A stretch of DNA of 34,461 bases, from positions 1 through 34,461 of the forward strand of contig JACPNO010000060.1 in NCBI GenBank assembly GCA_016185465.1, read 5' to 3'. The position numbers and the translations under genes are program-made. The stretch's first letter is position 1; every line of letters starts with the position of its first letter. The notes under the pieces are model-generated. The model saw only the letters and a list, made by a program, of their open reading frames with translations, searched no databases and was not told where the DNA came from. The DNA is from Candidatus Solibacter usitatus. Lineage in GTDB: Bacteria; Acidobacteriota; Terriglobia; Bryobacterales; Bryobacteraceae. This document shows positions 16,666 to 24,458 of this stretch, one piece after another.

Positions 16666-18134
16666 TGAGCCAGTTCTACACCTCGACCGATCACTTCGTG
16701 CTCATCCCGGCCATCATGCTGGCTTTATTCGGGTGCGCCATTCTGCTGTTCGATTTCCTGGTGTTCCCCGACCCGCGCCAGCGCAAATGGCTGCTGCTGT
16801 TCGTCGTGCTGGGACTGGGATTCACCGGCTTCGGGTTGTGGCGCCAGCAAATGTTCCTGAACGCCAACGGCCTGACGGAGCTGACGGCGTTTCAAGGGTC
16901 GCTCACAATCGACCGCTTTGCCCTGTTCTTCAACTGGATTTTCGAAATCGCCTCCCTGATCGTCGCCATCGTCTCCTACGCGTATCTGGAAATCGAAGGC
17001 GAGCACCACGGTGAGTATTACGCCCTGATGCTTTTTGCCCAGTGCGGCATGTTCTTCCTGGCGGCGGGCACGGACCTGGTGACGCTATTCATCGGCCTGG
17101 AATTGATGGCGCTGTGCTTCTACGTGATGGTCGGGTTCCTGCGCGGGGCCAAGCGATCCAACGAAGCGGCGCTCAAATATCTGCTCTTGGGCGCGTTCTC
17201 GAGCGGATTCCTGGTCTACGGATTTTCCATCATGTACGGGCTGGCGGGCTCGACCAAGCTATCCGACATTACTACCGCCATCGCCGCGCGCGAGCCTTGG
17301 GATCCGATGGTGTTCCTGGCCATGGCTACTACCGCCGTGGGTCTGCTGTTCAAAATTTCCGCGGCTCCTTTCCACATGTGGGCGCCCGATGCTTACGAAG
17401 GCGCGCCTACAACCGTCACGGCTTACCTTTCGGTTGCTTCGAAAGCCGCCTCCATCGCCTTCCTGCTGCGCATCTTCATGGGCCCGCTGGCATCGGCGCG
17501 CGAGGCCTGGGAGCCGCTGCTGAGCGTGGTCGCCATCCTGACGATGACCGTGGGCAATCTGGCCGCGGTCACCCAGACTAACCTCAAGCGCCTGCTGGCG
17601 TACAGCTCGATATCGCACGCCGGCTACATGCTTTTGGGCTTGATCGCCGGCAACGATACCGGGATCAAGGGCATCGAGGTTTACATTTTGGTTTATGCGT
17701 TCATGAACCTGGGCGCTTTCATCATGATCGTTGCGCTGCGGCGTAAAAATATCATCGGCGAAGACATCGAAGATCTGGCCGGACTGATGCAAAAAAGCCC
17801 CGGATACGCCGTACTGATGCTGGTTTTCATGCTGTCGCTCGCCGGCATTCCGCCTACGGCCGGGTTCCTCGGCAAGTACTATATTTTCCTGTCGCTCATC
17901 GAAACCCGCCATTACCTGCTGGCCGTTGTCGGCACGCTTTACGTCGCGGTTGCGATCTACTATTACTTCCGCATTGTGCGCAGCATGTTCGTCGGACAAC
18001 TGGTGGAGCAGGCGCCGCTTGCCTCGAGCTTTGGAGTGCGCCTGGCTCTGGGCGTGGCCGGCGCGATGACGCTCGCCATCGGCATCTATCCCGAGCCGTT
18101 TTTGCGTATGGCGCAAGGATCAATACTGAGATAG
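16665..18134 (+). CDS. nuoN: NADH-quinone oxidoreductase subunit N
   Basis: A 489-residue antiporter-like subunit of the membrane arm. Diagnostic segments include LFIGLELMALCFYVMVG with the conserved Glu, LKYLLLGAFSSGFLVYG, FKISAAPFHMWAPDAYEGAPT and LLAYSSISHAGYMLLG. Length and helix count are normal. The start overlaps the nuoM stop (TAATG). The stop is TAG. Confidence 0.97.
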   Translation: MSQFYTSTDHFVLIPAIMLALFGCAILLFDFLVFPDPRQRKWLLLFVVLGLGFTGFGLWRQQMFLNANGLTELTAFQGSLTIDRFALFFNWIFEIASLIVAIVSYAYLEIEGEHHGEYYALMLFAQCGMFFLAAGTDLVTLFIGLELMALCFYVMVGFLRGAKRSNEAALKYLLLGAFSSGFLVYGFSIMYGLAGSTKLSDITTAIAAREPWDPMVFLAMATTAVGLLFKISAAPFHMWAPDAYEGAPTTVTAYLSVASKAASIAFLLRIFMGPLASAREAWEPLLSVVAILTMTVGNLAAVTQTNLKRLLAYSSISHAGYMLLGLIAGNDTGIKGIEVYILVYAFMNLGAFIMIVALRRKNIIGEDIEDLAGLMQKSPGYAVLMLVFMLSLAGIPPTAGFLGKYYIFLSLIETRHYLLAVVGTLYVAVAIYYYFRIVRSMFVGQLVEQAPLASSFGVRLALGVAGAMTLAIGIYPEPFLRMAQGSILR

Positions 18135-18137
18135 CCG

Positions 18138-19310
18138 ATGGAAACCATCCTCCAACACCCTCTCTTCATACCGATCGCGCTGACGGTGGCAATCATCGCC
18201 GTGTTTCCGCTGGTGGCCGGCTACATCACGCTGGTGGAGCGCAAGGTGCTGGCCGATTTCCAGGTGCGCCTGGGCCCCATGCGCGTGGGCCCGCACGGCT
18301 TGCTGCAGCCCATTGCGGATGCCTTGAAGCTGCTGCTCAAGGAAGACATCATCCCCACCGATGCCGACAAGTCTATTTTCTGGATAGCGCCGATTATTTC
18401 GACCTTCACCGCGCTTACCTCGTTTACGGTCCTGCCGTTCAGCCAGTACATTTTCGTGGCGGATGTCAACGTGGGGCTGCTGGTGATCCTGGCGATGTCG
18501 GCGGTGGGCATTCTTGGAATCATTTTGGGCGGCTGGGCGTCCAACAGCCATTACCCGCTGCTGGGCGCGCTGCGCAGCGCGGCGCAGCTGGTCAGCTATG
18601 AAGTGGCGCTCTCTTTCGCGCTGCTGTCCGGGCTGATGGTGGCCGGCACGCTCAGCCTGCAGGGCATCGTCAAAGCCCAGCAGGCGCGGGGAATCTGGTT
18701 CATTTTCGAGAACTATGGATTCATGATCGTGCCGTTCATGGTGTACCTGATTTCGGCAACGGCGGAAACCAACCGCGCGCCGTTCGATCTTCCGGAAGCC
18801 GAGTCGGAGCTGGTTGCAGGGTTCCACACCGAATACAGCGGCTTCCGCTGGGCGCTCTATTTCCTCTCCGAATACGCCAACATTTTCGTGGTTTCGGCCG
18901 TGGCGGTGACGCTGTTTTTCGGCGGCTGGCTGCGCCCTTTCCCCAGCGTGGCATGGCTGGGGGCGCTCGATTACATCGTGCCGGTGGCGCTATTTGCCGG
19001 TTCGGGCCTATCGTGTTTCCTGCTGGTCAAAAAACTGAGGGAGCCGATCCAGCAAAAGGTGTTGGTGGTGGTGGCCCTCGGGCTCATCGGCGCAGGCGCG
19101 CTGTTCGCCATTCCGGCGGTGAATGCGGCTTCAGCGAGTGTTTTCTGGTTCCTGTTCAAGATCGCGGTGATCATTTACATACTGATCTGGTTCCGCGGCA
19201 CGTTCCCACGCTTCCGCTATGACCAGTTGATGGACATTGGCTGGAAGTACATGATCCCGATCGGTATCGCCTCGGTCATCATCAACGCGCTCCTGGGAAT
19301 GACGCGCTAG
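18138..19310 (+). CDS. nuoH: NADH-quinone oxidoreductase subunit H
   Basis: A 390-residue membrane subunit (NuoH/ND1) that forms the quinone entry chamber at the junction with the hydrophilic arm. Signatures: ERKVLADFQVRLGPMRVGPHG near the N-terminus, SYEVALSFALLSG, and ETNRAPFDLPEAESELVAG followed by TEYSGFRWALYFLSEYAN. It starts three bases after nuoN, ends with TAG, and is the last complex I gene here. In most nuo operons nuoH stands between nuoG and nuoI; here it has moved to the end. Confidence 0.97.
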   Translation: METILQHPLFIPIALTVAIIAVFPLVAGYITLVERKVLADFQVRLGPMRVGPHGLLQPIADALKLLLKEDIIPTDADKSIFWIAPIISTFTALTSFTVLPFSQYIFVADVNVGLLVILAMSAVGILGIILGGWASNSHYPLLGALRSAAQLVSYEVALSFALLSGLMVAGTLSLQGIVKAQQARGIWFIFENYGFMIVPFMVYLISATAETNRAPFDLPEAESELVAGFHTEYSGFRWALYFLSEYANIFVVSAVAVTLFFGGWLRPFPSVAWLGALDYIVPVALFAGSGLSCFLLVKKLREPIQQKVLVVVALGLIGAGALFAIPAVNAASASVFWFLFKIAVIIYILIWFRGTFPRFRYDQLMDIGWKYMIPIGIASVIINALLGMTR

Positions 19311-19346
19311 TGGAACATTCGGCAGCGTCCTCTCGTTCTACCGTGC

Positions 19347-20252
19347 ATGACTGTGACGATGGTGCTCGCGTTGTGGCTGGCGGTTGCCGCCGATGGCGCC
19401 GTGATCGCCTCCAAGGAGTACTCGCTTCCCTCCTACGAAGCGGCGTTAGGGATTCAGCCGTATGCCACCCGGCCGGAGTATGAGGCGGCCGTCAACGACA
19501 AGACCTTTGCGTTGGACCGGGTGGAGTACGCAAGCGACGGTTTGACAGTCGTGGCCTACACGTACGCACCGCGCGAACGTAGCGGAAAGCGGTATCCGAC
19601 CATCGTGTTCAACCGCGGCAGCTACATCCAGGGCGAGATTGCCCATCAGCTGCTGCCGATGTTTCATCGCCTCGCGCTGCGCGGATTTGTGGTAGTCGCG
19701 CCGCTCTATCGCGGAAGCGCCAGTGCTCCGGGCAACGACGAAATGGGCGGCGCGGAGCTGCACGACTTGATGAACGTGGTACCGCTAGGCAAAGCCCTCG
19801 GCTTCGTCGACACCGAGAGGCTATACCTGTACGGTGAGTCGCGCGGCGGCATGATGACGTTCCTGGCGATCAAGAGCGGATTTCCGGCGAAAGCGGCGGC
19901 CACGTTCGGCGCCTTCACCGATCTGGGCGCGTTGCTGGCGGCAGCGCCCCGCCGCTATGAAGCGCTGATTGCTAAGATCTGGCCCGATTTCCCGGCCCGC
20001 CGCGAGGAGATTCTGCATTCTCGTTCGGCGGTCGAGTGGCCGGAGGCGCTCAAGGTCCCGCTCCTGCTGATGCATGGCGGCGCGGACCGGGACGTCGACG
20101 CCGCGCAAACCTTGCGCCTCGCGCTACGGCTTCAGCAGGCCGGGCATCCGTATGAGTTGCGGGTCTTCGGCGGGGATACTCACGTGCTGCCAAACCATCG
20201 CGTCGAGCGGGACCAGACAGCCGCGCAATGGTTTGGCAGGCACCGCGAGTGA
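19347..20252 (+). CDS. Secreted alpha/beta hydrolase (prolyl oligopeptidase-like)
   Basis: A 301-residue protein with an N-terminal hydrophobic signal (about 1-18) and an alpha/beta-hydrolase domain. The likely catalytic triad is S165 in GESRGG (the nucleophile elbow), D247 in HGGADRDV and H279 in GGDTHVLPN. The fold resembles dipeptidyl-peptidase/acyl-aminoacyl-peptidase catalytic domains without a beta-propeller, so an esterase or peptidase role is possible. The substrate is not visible. It follows nuoH by 36 bases on the same strand and may be read from the nuo transcript, but there is no functional link. Confidence 0.85.
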   Translation: MTVTMVLALWLAVAADGAVIASKEYSLPSYEAALGIQPYATRPEYEAAVNDKTFALDRVEYASDGLTVVAYTYAPRERSGKRYPTIVFNRGSYIQGEIAHQLLPMFHRLALRGFVVVAPLYRGSASAPGNDEMGGAELHDLMNVVPLGKALGFVDTERLYLYGESRGGMMTFLAIKSGFPAKAAATFGAFTDLGALLAAAPRRYEALIAKIWPDFPARREEILHSRSAVEWPEALKVPLLLMHGGADRDVDAAQTLRLALRLQQAGHPYELRVFGGDTHVLPNHRVERDQTAAQWFGRHRE

Positions 20253-20261
20253 GGTAGAAAA

Positions 20262-20831
20262 CTACTTCTTTTGCTGCTGCCGCTGCCGCTCTTCGGTCCA
20301 CGGCGGCACCACGCCGTTCACGCGCGCATAGGCGATCGACTGTCCCAGATGCTCGCCCATATGGTCGGCGAAGAACAACAGCACGCCGCGATTGGTGTTC
20401 TCAGAGCCGCCGAACCACTTCACTTTCTTGTCGGCATCGCCATCGGAAAGCGCCAGAACGGCTTTCCTCAGATGGGCGAACGAATCCTTCAACGTGGCGA
20501 CGATCTTGTCGCGGTCGGTGGTCGAAGTCTCCCAATCTTTCTGGACGAATGAGGCGGGCGGCTTGGTGCCGATGAAGTTCGGTATCCCGTAATTGGCGCC
20601 GGCGACGTGCAGATACACCTCGCTGATGGATCGCACGCCGGGCGCTGGACGCCACGTGTATTTATCCTGGGGCACGGCTTTCGCCAGGCTGACATATTTG
20701 TTTTCGGTGGCCGTCAACTGAGCCAAAAACTCAGCGCGATAGCCGGAAGTCGGTTCTTGAGCGAGCGCCACACTGGCGCAGACGCCGGAGATAATGCACA
20801 AAACGACAACTGCAGACACTTTTGATTTCAT
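20262..20831 (-). CDS. DinB-like (DUF664/DinB_2 type) exported protein
   Basis: A 189-residue protein with a cleavable signal peptide (hydrophobic 5-22, cleavage near VALAQ) and a four-helix DinB-like domain. The three-histidine metal pattern is present: H in EVYLHVAGANYG and two in DHMGEHLGQSIAYARVNG, with the usual VVPPW end. DinB-like proteins bind a divalent metal; some are thiol transferases, but most have unknown activity. An exported form is seen in several Acidobacteriota-like genomes (recalled, not checked). It is 15 bases downstream of the FecR-like gene and probably co-transcribed with it. Confidence 0.85.
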   Translation of the reverse strand: MKSKVSAVVVLCIISGVCASVALAQEPTSGYRAEFLAQLTATENKYVSLAKAVPQDKYTWRPAPGVRSISEVYLHVAGANYGIPNFIGTKPPASFVQKDWETSTTDRDKIVATLKDSFAHLRKAVLALSDGDADKKVKWFGGSENTNRGVLLFFADHMGEHLGQSIAYARVNGVVPPWTEERQRQQQKK

Positions 20832-20846
20832 GAACGGTAGTGTACC

Positions 20847-21752
20847 TCAGCGGCCCGGACTGATGGGGGCGGCTTTTTCGCGAGTCATCATGATCCCGGC
20901 CACGGCGCCCGTTGCGGCTACCGCGGTAATCACCACACCGGCCATGATGGCATGTCCGCCGGCAACCGGCGCATGCCCCGCCGCCTGGCCTGCCGTGCTC
21001 TTGGCATCGGCGTGCGGCCGCAGGGACGCAGTGGCTGCGTCCAACACCTTAATCGTTGTGAGACGGAGCGCTTGCGGCGCGGGGCCGCCCACCGGGGCCG
21101 GGAACACCAGGCGTCCTTCGACCGCAACCCGCTTGCCCACGTAGAGCTTGAAGTCGATGCCGGAACCGCGCAATTCCAACGTGACGCCGGTAACTTCATC
21201 GGTCAGGATATATCCCTGCCCGGCCATGCGGACGGTGCCGGTTGCCCGGGAGGGGGTCACCGCGCCGGCCGCCTGCGGCGCGAACTCCAGAACCCGGCCC
21301 GCTTCCAGCCTCGCCAGCGTAGCTCCTTCTGAATTCGTGACCTGCACCGTGCCCGCCAGCGCGGCAACCTGAATACGATCCGTCGCAAGCCGAGCCACCT
21401 TGGCCGAGGCATCCGACGCCTCTGGCGCGACGCGCAGCGCCAGCGCTTCGATGAGGTAATCGGCGCCCTGCAGCTGGCCCACGCCGCGCTCGAGCACCAG
21501 ACGATCGCGAAACACCCGGCCTTTCGAGGCTGCCGCCAGCTGTATCCGAACGCCGCCCGTTAAATCCATCGTGGCGGACGCCTTCGCGGTTTCGACCATG
21601 TTGCCATCGAACAGCGTAGCGTGCCGGAAGACGCGGGCGTTGTCGAGCGAAAAACTTCCGTCGGCGTTAGCCATCCCGATGACCGGCCCGGCAGCCGGTA
21701 ACAGCGCAACATGCCATGCCAGCATGACGGCAAGAACCGTACGAAGATTCAC
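20847..21752 (-). CDS. FecR-like exported protein with C-terminal membrane anchor
   Basis: A 301-residue protein of unknown function. It has an N-terminal signal (about 1-22), a beta-rich middle with a FecR-like pattern (FRDRLVLERGVGQL, VAALAGTVQVTNSEGATLARLEAGRVLEF) and a hydrophobic segment near the C-terminus (about 270-290) followed by a short basic tail. FecR domains act in iron signalling, but many free-standing ones in this phylum do not sit beside a sigma factor, and none is here. The start is GTG at 21752; an internal ATG at 21725 is possible. There is no clear ribosome site. Confidence 0.65.
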   Translation of the reverse strand: MNLRTVLAVMLAWHVALLPAAGPVIGMANADGSFSLDNARVFRHATLFDGNMVETAKASATMDLTGGVRIQLAAASKGRVFRDRLVLERGVGQLQGADYLIEALALRVAPEASDASAKVARLATDRIQVAALAGTVQVTNSEGATLARLEAGRVLEFAPQAAGAVTPSRATGTVRMAGQGYILTDEVTGVTLELRGSGIDFKLYVGKRVAVEGRLVFPAPVGGPAPQALRLTTIKVLDAATASLRPHADAKSTAGQAAGHAPVAGGHAIMAGVVITAVAATGAVAGIMMTREKAAPISPGR

Positions 21753-21783
21753 GAGGCGAAGTCTAGCACCATGAAACTCTGGG

Positions 21784-21809
21784 GGACTATATCCCGAACG
21801 GAATAGTCC
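21784..21809. other. Intergenic hairpin
   Basis: GGACTAT (21784-21790) pairs perfectly with ATAGTCC (21803-21809), and inside it TCC can pair with GGA around a CGAAC loop. It lies between the 67-residue gene and the FecR-like gene, both on the minus strand. No T tract follows on either strand, so a rho-independent terminator is not shown. Confidence 0.45.
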
Positions 21810-21849
21810 GGAAGCCAGGTAGTGGGGTCTTAGTGTGGCGGCGGCGCAT

Positions 21850-22053
21850 TCAATCCCGCTGGATCACATGAATTGCGACGGCACAAAGTATGCCCGCCAT
21901 CCCTAGCGCCAAAAGCGTCCAGCCCAACCATGGCTCTGAGACTATCAGAGCAATAGCCGCTACTGCGATTTGAGCCCACATCCTTACCTTCCGAGGATTA
22001 ACGCGAACACGGTTAAACCGAACCCACCAGTTCTTGTGTCGCTGGTTAGTCAT
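21850..22053 (-). CDS. Small basic membrane protein of unknown function
   Basis: A 67-residue ORF with a strongly basic N-terminus (RHKNWWVRFNRVRVNPRKVR) and two hydrophobic segments (about 27-39 and 43-61). The charge pattern fits a small inner-membrane protein with a cytoplasmic N-terminus. I recognise no family. Support is the ATG, the charge and hydrophobicity pattern and the lack of any competing gene; the ribosome site is weak (GGTG about 10 bases ahead). Confidence 0.45.
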   Translation of the reverse strand: MTNQRHKNWWVRFNRVRVNPRKVRMWAQIAVAAIALIVSEPWLGWTLLALGMAGILCAVAIHVIQRD

Positions 22054-22307
22054 GAAAATAATTCACCCAGGACTCTTTCCGGCGGCCATCGCTGGCGCAA
22101 TCTTCCGTGATCCATGAATCCTACAGAAATTTTAGTGCGCGAAGTGGAGCGCCAGCGCCGCTTTGAGATTGCGCCATTTGGGCGAGGACGCATAAGTCAA
22201 GCGCGTCAGCCCTTTGCACCACTGGCGCGGCATCCCATTCCCTAAAGCCCACTACCCGGAATTTCGGAGAGCGGCGATGCCTTCGCCAATTACGTTATGA
22301 TGCCTCG

Positions 22308-23750
22308 TTGGATTCAACCAGCCCGTCTAAGGAGCCCCGTTCCACCCTGCACAGTCTGTTGCTCGGACTGGCGCCGATTCTGCTGGGCCTGGCCATCGCA
22401 TTCGTCATTCCCCGCCCGGCATCCATCGCGCCGGCCGGATGGCGCCTGCTGGGGATTTTCTTGGGGACGATTCTCGCGCTGATCCTCAGGCCGATTCCCG
22501 GCGGCGCAGTGGTTTTAATGGCCGTTACGCTGGCGGCGATTTTTGGCGGCCTCAGCATTCAGCAGGCTTTGGGCGGCTATGGCGATCCCACGGTGTGGCT
22601 GGTGCAGGCGGCCTTCTTCATTTCGAACGCGTTGATCAAGACCGGCCTGGCGCGCCGCATCGCTCTGCTCTTCGTGCGCGCGGTGGGCGGCAGTTCGCTC
22701 GGCGTCTGCTACGCGCTCTCGCTCACGGACATGGTGCTTGCGCCGATTATTCCCGCCAATGGCGCGCGCTCGGGCGGCGTGGTATTACCTATCGTCCGCT
22801 CCATTGCGGAACTGTACGGATCGCAGCCCGGCCCTACGGCCGCGGTGATTGGATCGTTCCTGTTCACGGGCGTTTACCAAAGCATTTGCATTACGTCCGC
22901 CATGTTCATGACCGGCCAGGCCAGCAATGCGCTGGCGGCACAGATCGGCAACCAGACGTTTCACGTTCCGGTGACGTTTCCGCTGTGGGCGCTGGCGGGA
23001 ATCGTGCCGGGACTGTGTTCCCTGCTGGTGGTGCCGTGGCTGGTCAGGCGGATCAATCCGCCTGAAATTCTCCGCACGCCCGAAGCGCGCGCCTTCGCCG
23101 CAAGCGAACTGCGCCGCATGGGCGCAATGGACCGCGGGCAGAAAACCGTGCTGGTGATCTTTCTCTCAGTGTGCGGATTGTGGATGACCTCGCCTATCCA
23201 TCATCTGGATGTCGCCGTAACGGCATTGGCGGGCGCCTCGGCGCTGCTGCTTACCGGCGTGCTGACCTGGGACGACGTCATCCGCGACCATATCGCCTGG
23301 GATATTTTCATCTGGTACGGCGGCTTGCTGCAGCTCGGCAAAGCCATCAACGATGCAGGCGTGACGCGCGAATTCGCGTCCGCCGTGGGCGCGGCGTGGG
23401 GCGCGGCCGGATGGATATCGCTCTTCGCCGTCGCGATTGTGGTGTATTTCTACGCGCACTACGGCTTTGCCAGCATTACCGCCCACATGGTGTCCATGCT
23501 GCCGGCGTTCGGCACGCTGCTGATTGCCAAGGGCGCGCCCGCCGGTTTGGTGTTCTTCGCGTTCGCCTGCGCCGCCAATCTTTCCGGAGGCTTGACCAAT
23601 TACGGAACCACGCCTTCGCCGATGTTCTTCGCCCACGGCTACGTAAGCTTCCCGCGCTGGTGGAAAGTCGGGTTTGTGGTATCGCTCGCCAACCTGGCGA
23701 TCTGGTCGACGGCGGGAGTGGTGTGGTGGAAGGTGATTGGAATCTGGTGA
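22308..23750 (+). CDS. DASS (SLC13) family anion/dicarboxylate transporter
   Basis: A 480-residue membrane protein with about 12 hydrophobic segments and the divalent anion:sodium symporter pattern of the 2-oxoglutarate/malate translocator and CitT group: PIIPANGARSGGVVLPIVRSI in the first half and GLTNYGTTPSPMFFAHGYV in the second, the two substrate/cation-binding half-sites. The likely substrate is a di- or tricarboxylate; which one cannot be said. No ATG is in frame near the N-terminus, so a TTG at 22308 is taken as the start. The 254 bases before it (22054-22307) hold no gene I can support. Confidence 0.88.
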   Translation: MDSTSPSKEPRSTLHSLLLGLAPILLGLAIAFVIPRPASIAPAGWRLLGIFLGTILALILRPIPGGAVVLMAVTLAAIFGGLSIQQALGGYGDPTVWLVQAAFFISNALIKTGLARRIALLFVRAVGGSSLGVCYALSLTDMVLAPIIPANGARSGGVVLPIVRSIAELYGSQPGPTAAVIGSFLFTGVYQSICITSAMFMTGQASNALAAQIGNQTFHVPVTFPLWALAGIVPGLCSLLVVPWLVRRINPPEILRTPEARAFAASELRRMGAMDRGQKTVLVIFLSVCGLWMTSPIHHLDVAVTALAGASALLLTGVLTWDDVIRDHIAWDIFIWYGGLLQLGKAINDAGVTREFASAVGAAWGAAGWISLFAVAIVVYFYAHYGFASITAHMVSMLPAFGTLLIAKGAPAGLVFFAFACAANLSGGLTNYGTTPSPMFFAHGYVSFPRWWKVGFVVSLANLAIWSTAGVVWWKVIGIW

Positions 23751-23760
23751 GATAGAAGCA

Positions 23761-24369
23761 ATGATCAAAACCGTCATCTTCGATCTGGGCAAAGTCATCG
23801 TGCCTTTCGACTTCGCGCGCGGGTACCGGGCGATGGAGCCGCTGTGCGGCTATCCGGTTGCCGAAATCCAGAAGCGCATTGGTTCAACCGACCTGGTCCA
23901 GCGCTTCGAGTCGGGGCAAGTTGAGCCGGAGGATTTCGTGGCCCAGTTGTGCAAACAGCTGGAGCTGCCGCTAAACTTCGAGCAGTTCTGCGACTTGTGG
24001 ACGTGCATCTTTCTGCCCGATACGCTGCTGCCCGATAGCCTGTTCGAAGGCCTGCGCAAGCGCTATCGCGTGCTTCTGCTCTCCAACACCAATGCCATTC
24101 ACTTCGCGATGCTGCAGCGCACGTACACTTTTTTTCAGCATTTCGACCACTTGGTGCTGTCGCACAAAGTAGGCGCGCTCAAGCCCTCGCCGGTGATTTA
24201 TCGCGAGGCGATCGCGCGCGCGCAGTGCCTGCCGCAAGAATGTTTTTTCACCGACGACATCCCGGAGTACGTTGAGGGGGCCAAGCGCGCCGGCATCGAC
24301 GCCGTGCAATTCAGCAATCGCGAGCAGCTGGAAGAAGAGCTCAAGGCGCGCGGCATTCGCTGGGATTAG
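23761..24369 (+). CDS. HAD-superfamily phosphatase, YihX-like
   Basis: A 202-residue haloacid dehalogenase-like hydrolase. Motif I is FDLGKV with nucleophile D8; motif II is LLLSNTN; motif III has the Lys in ALKPSPVIYREA; motif IV is FFTDDIPEYVEGAKRAGI. The Gly in place of the second motif I Asp is normal for the YihX branch, whose E. coli member removes phosphate from glucose-1-phosphate. The substrate here is unknown. The ATG at 23761 fits better than an upstream start at 23737 inside the transporter gene. The stop is TAG. Confidence 0.85.
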   Translation: MIKTVIFDLGKVIVPFDFARGYRAMEPLCGYPVAEIQKRIGSTDLVQRFESGQVEPEDFVAQLCKQLELPLNFEQFCDLWTCIFLPDTLLPDSLFEGLRKRYRVLLLSNTNAIHFAMLQRTYTFFQHFDHLVLSHKVGALKPSPVIYREAIARAQCLPQECFFTDDIPEYVEGAKRAGIDAVQFSNREQLEEELKARGIRWD

Positions 24370-24373
24370 AGGA

Positions 24374-24458
24374 TACCGCTCCTTTTGTCGCGGCTCGCTA
24401 AATCAGCACCGACGATAATTCATTATTCGTTAACGAGCCGCGACCAGAGGGAGCGGTA
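24374..24458. repeat. Dispersed palindromic repeat, family I, copy 2
   Basis: Long inverted repeat with arms 24374-24401 and 24430-24458 around a 28-base AT-richer centre. The arms share TACCGCTCC and TCGCGGCTCG and differ by an inserted base and a few mismatches. It fills the whole gap between two convergent genes and may serve as a two-way terminator, but the same arms occur at 9683-9758 in a promoter region, so it is better read as a repeat family. Confidence 0.72.

Noticed and set aside
23761-23796. HAD phosphatase as catalytically dead because motif I lacks the second Asp
   Set aside because: The DLGxV form is normal in YihX-like HAD phosphatases; all four motifs are otherwise present.
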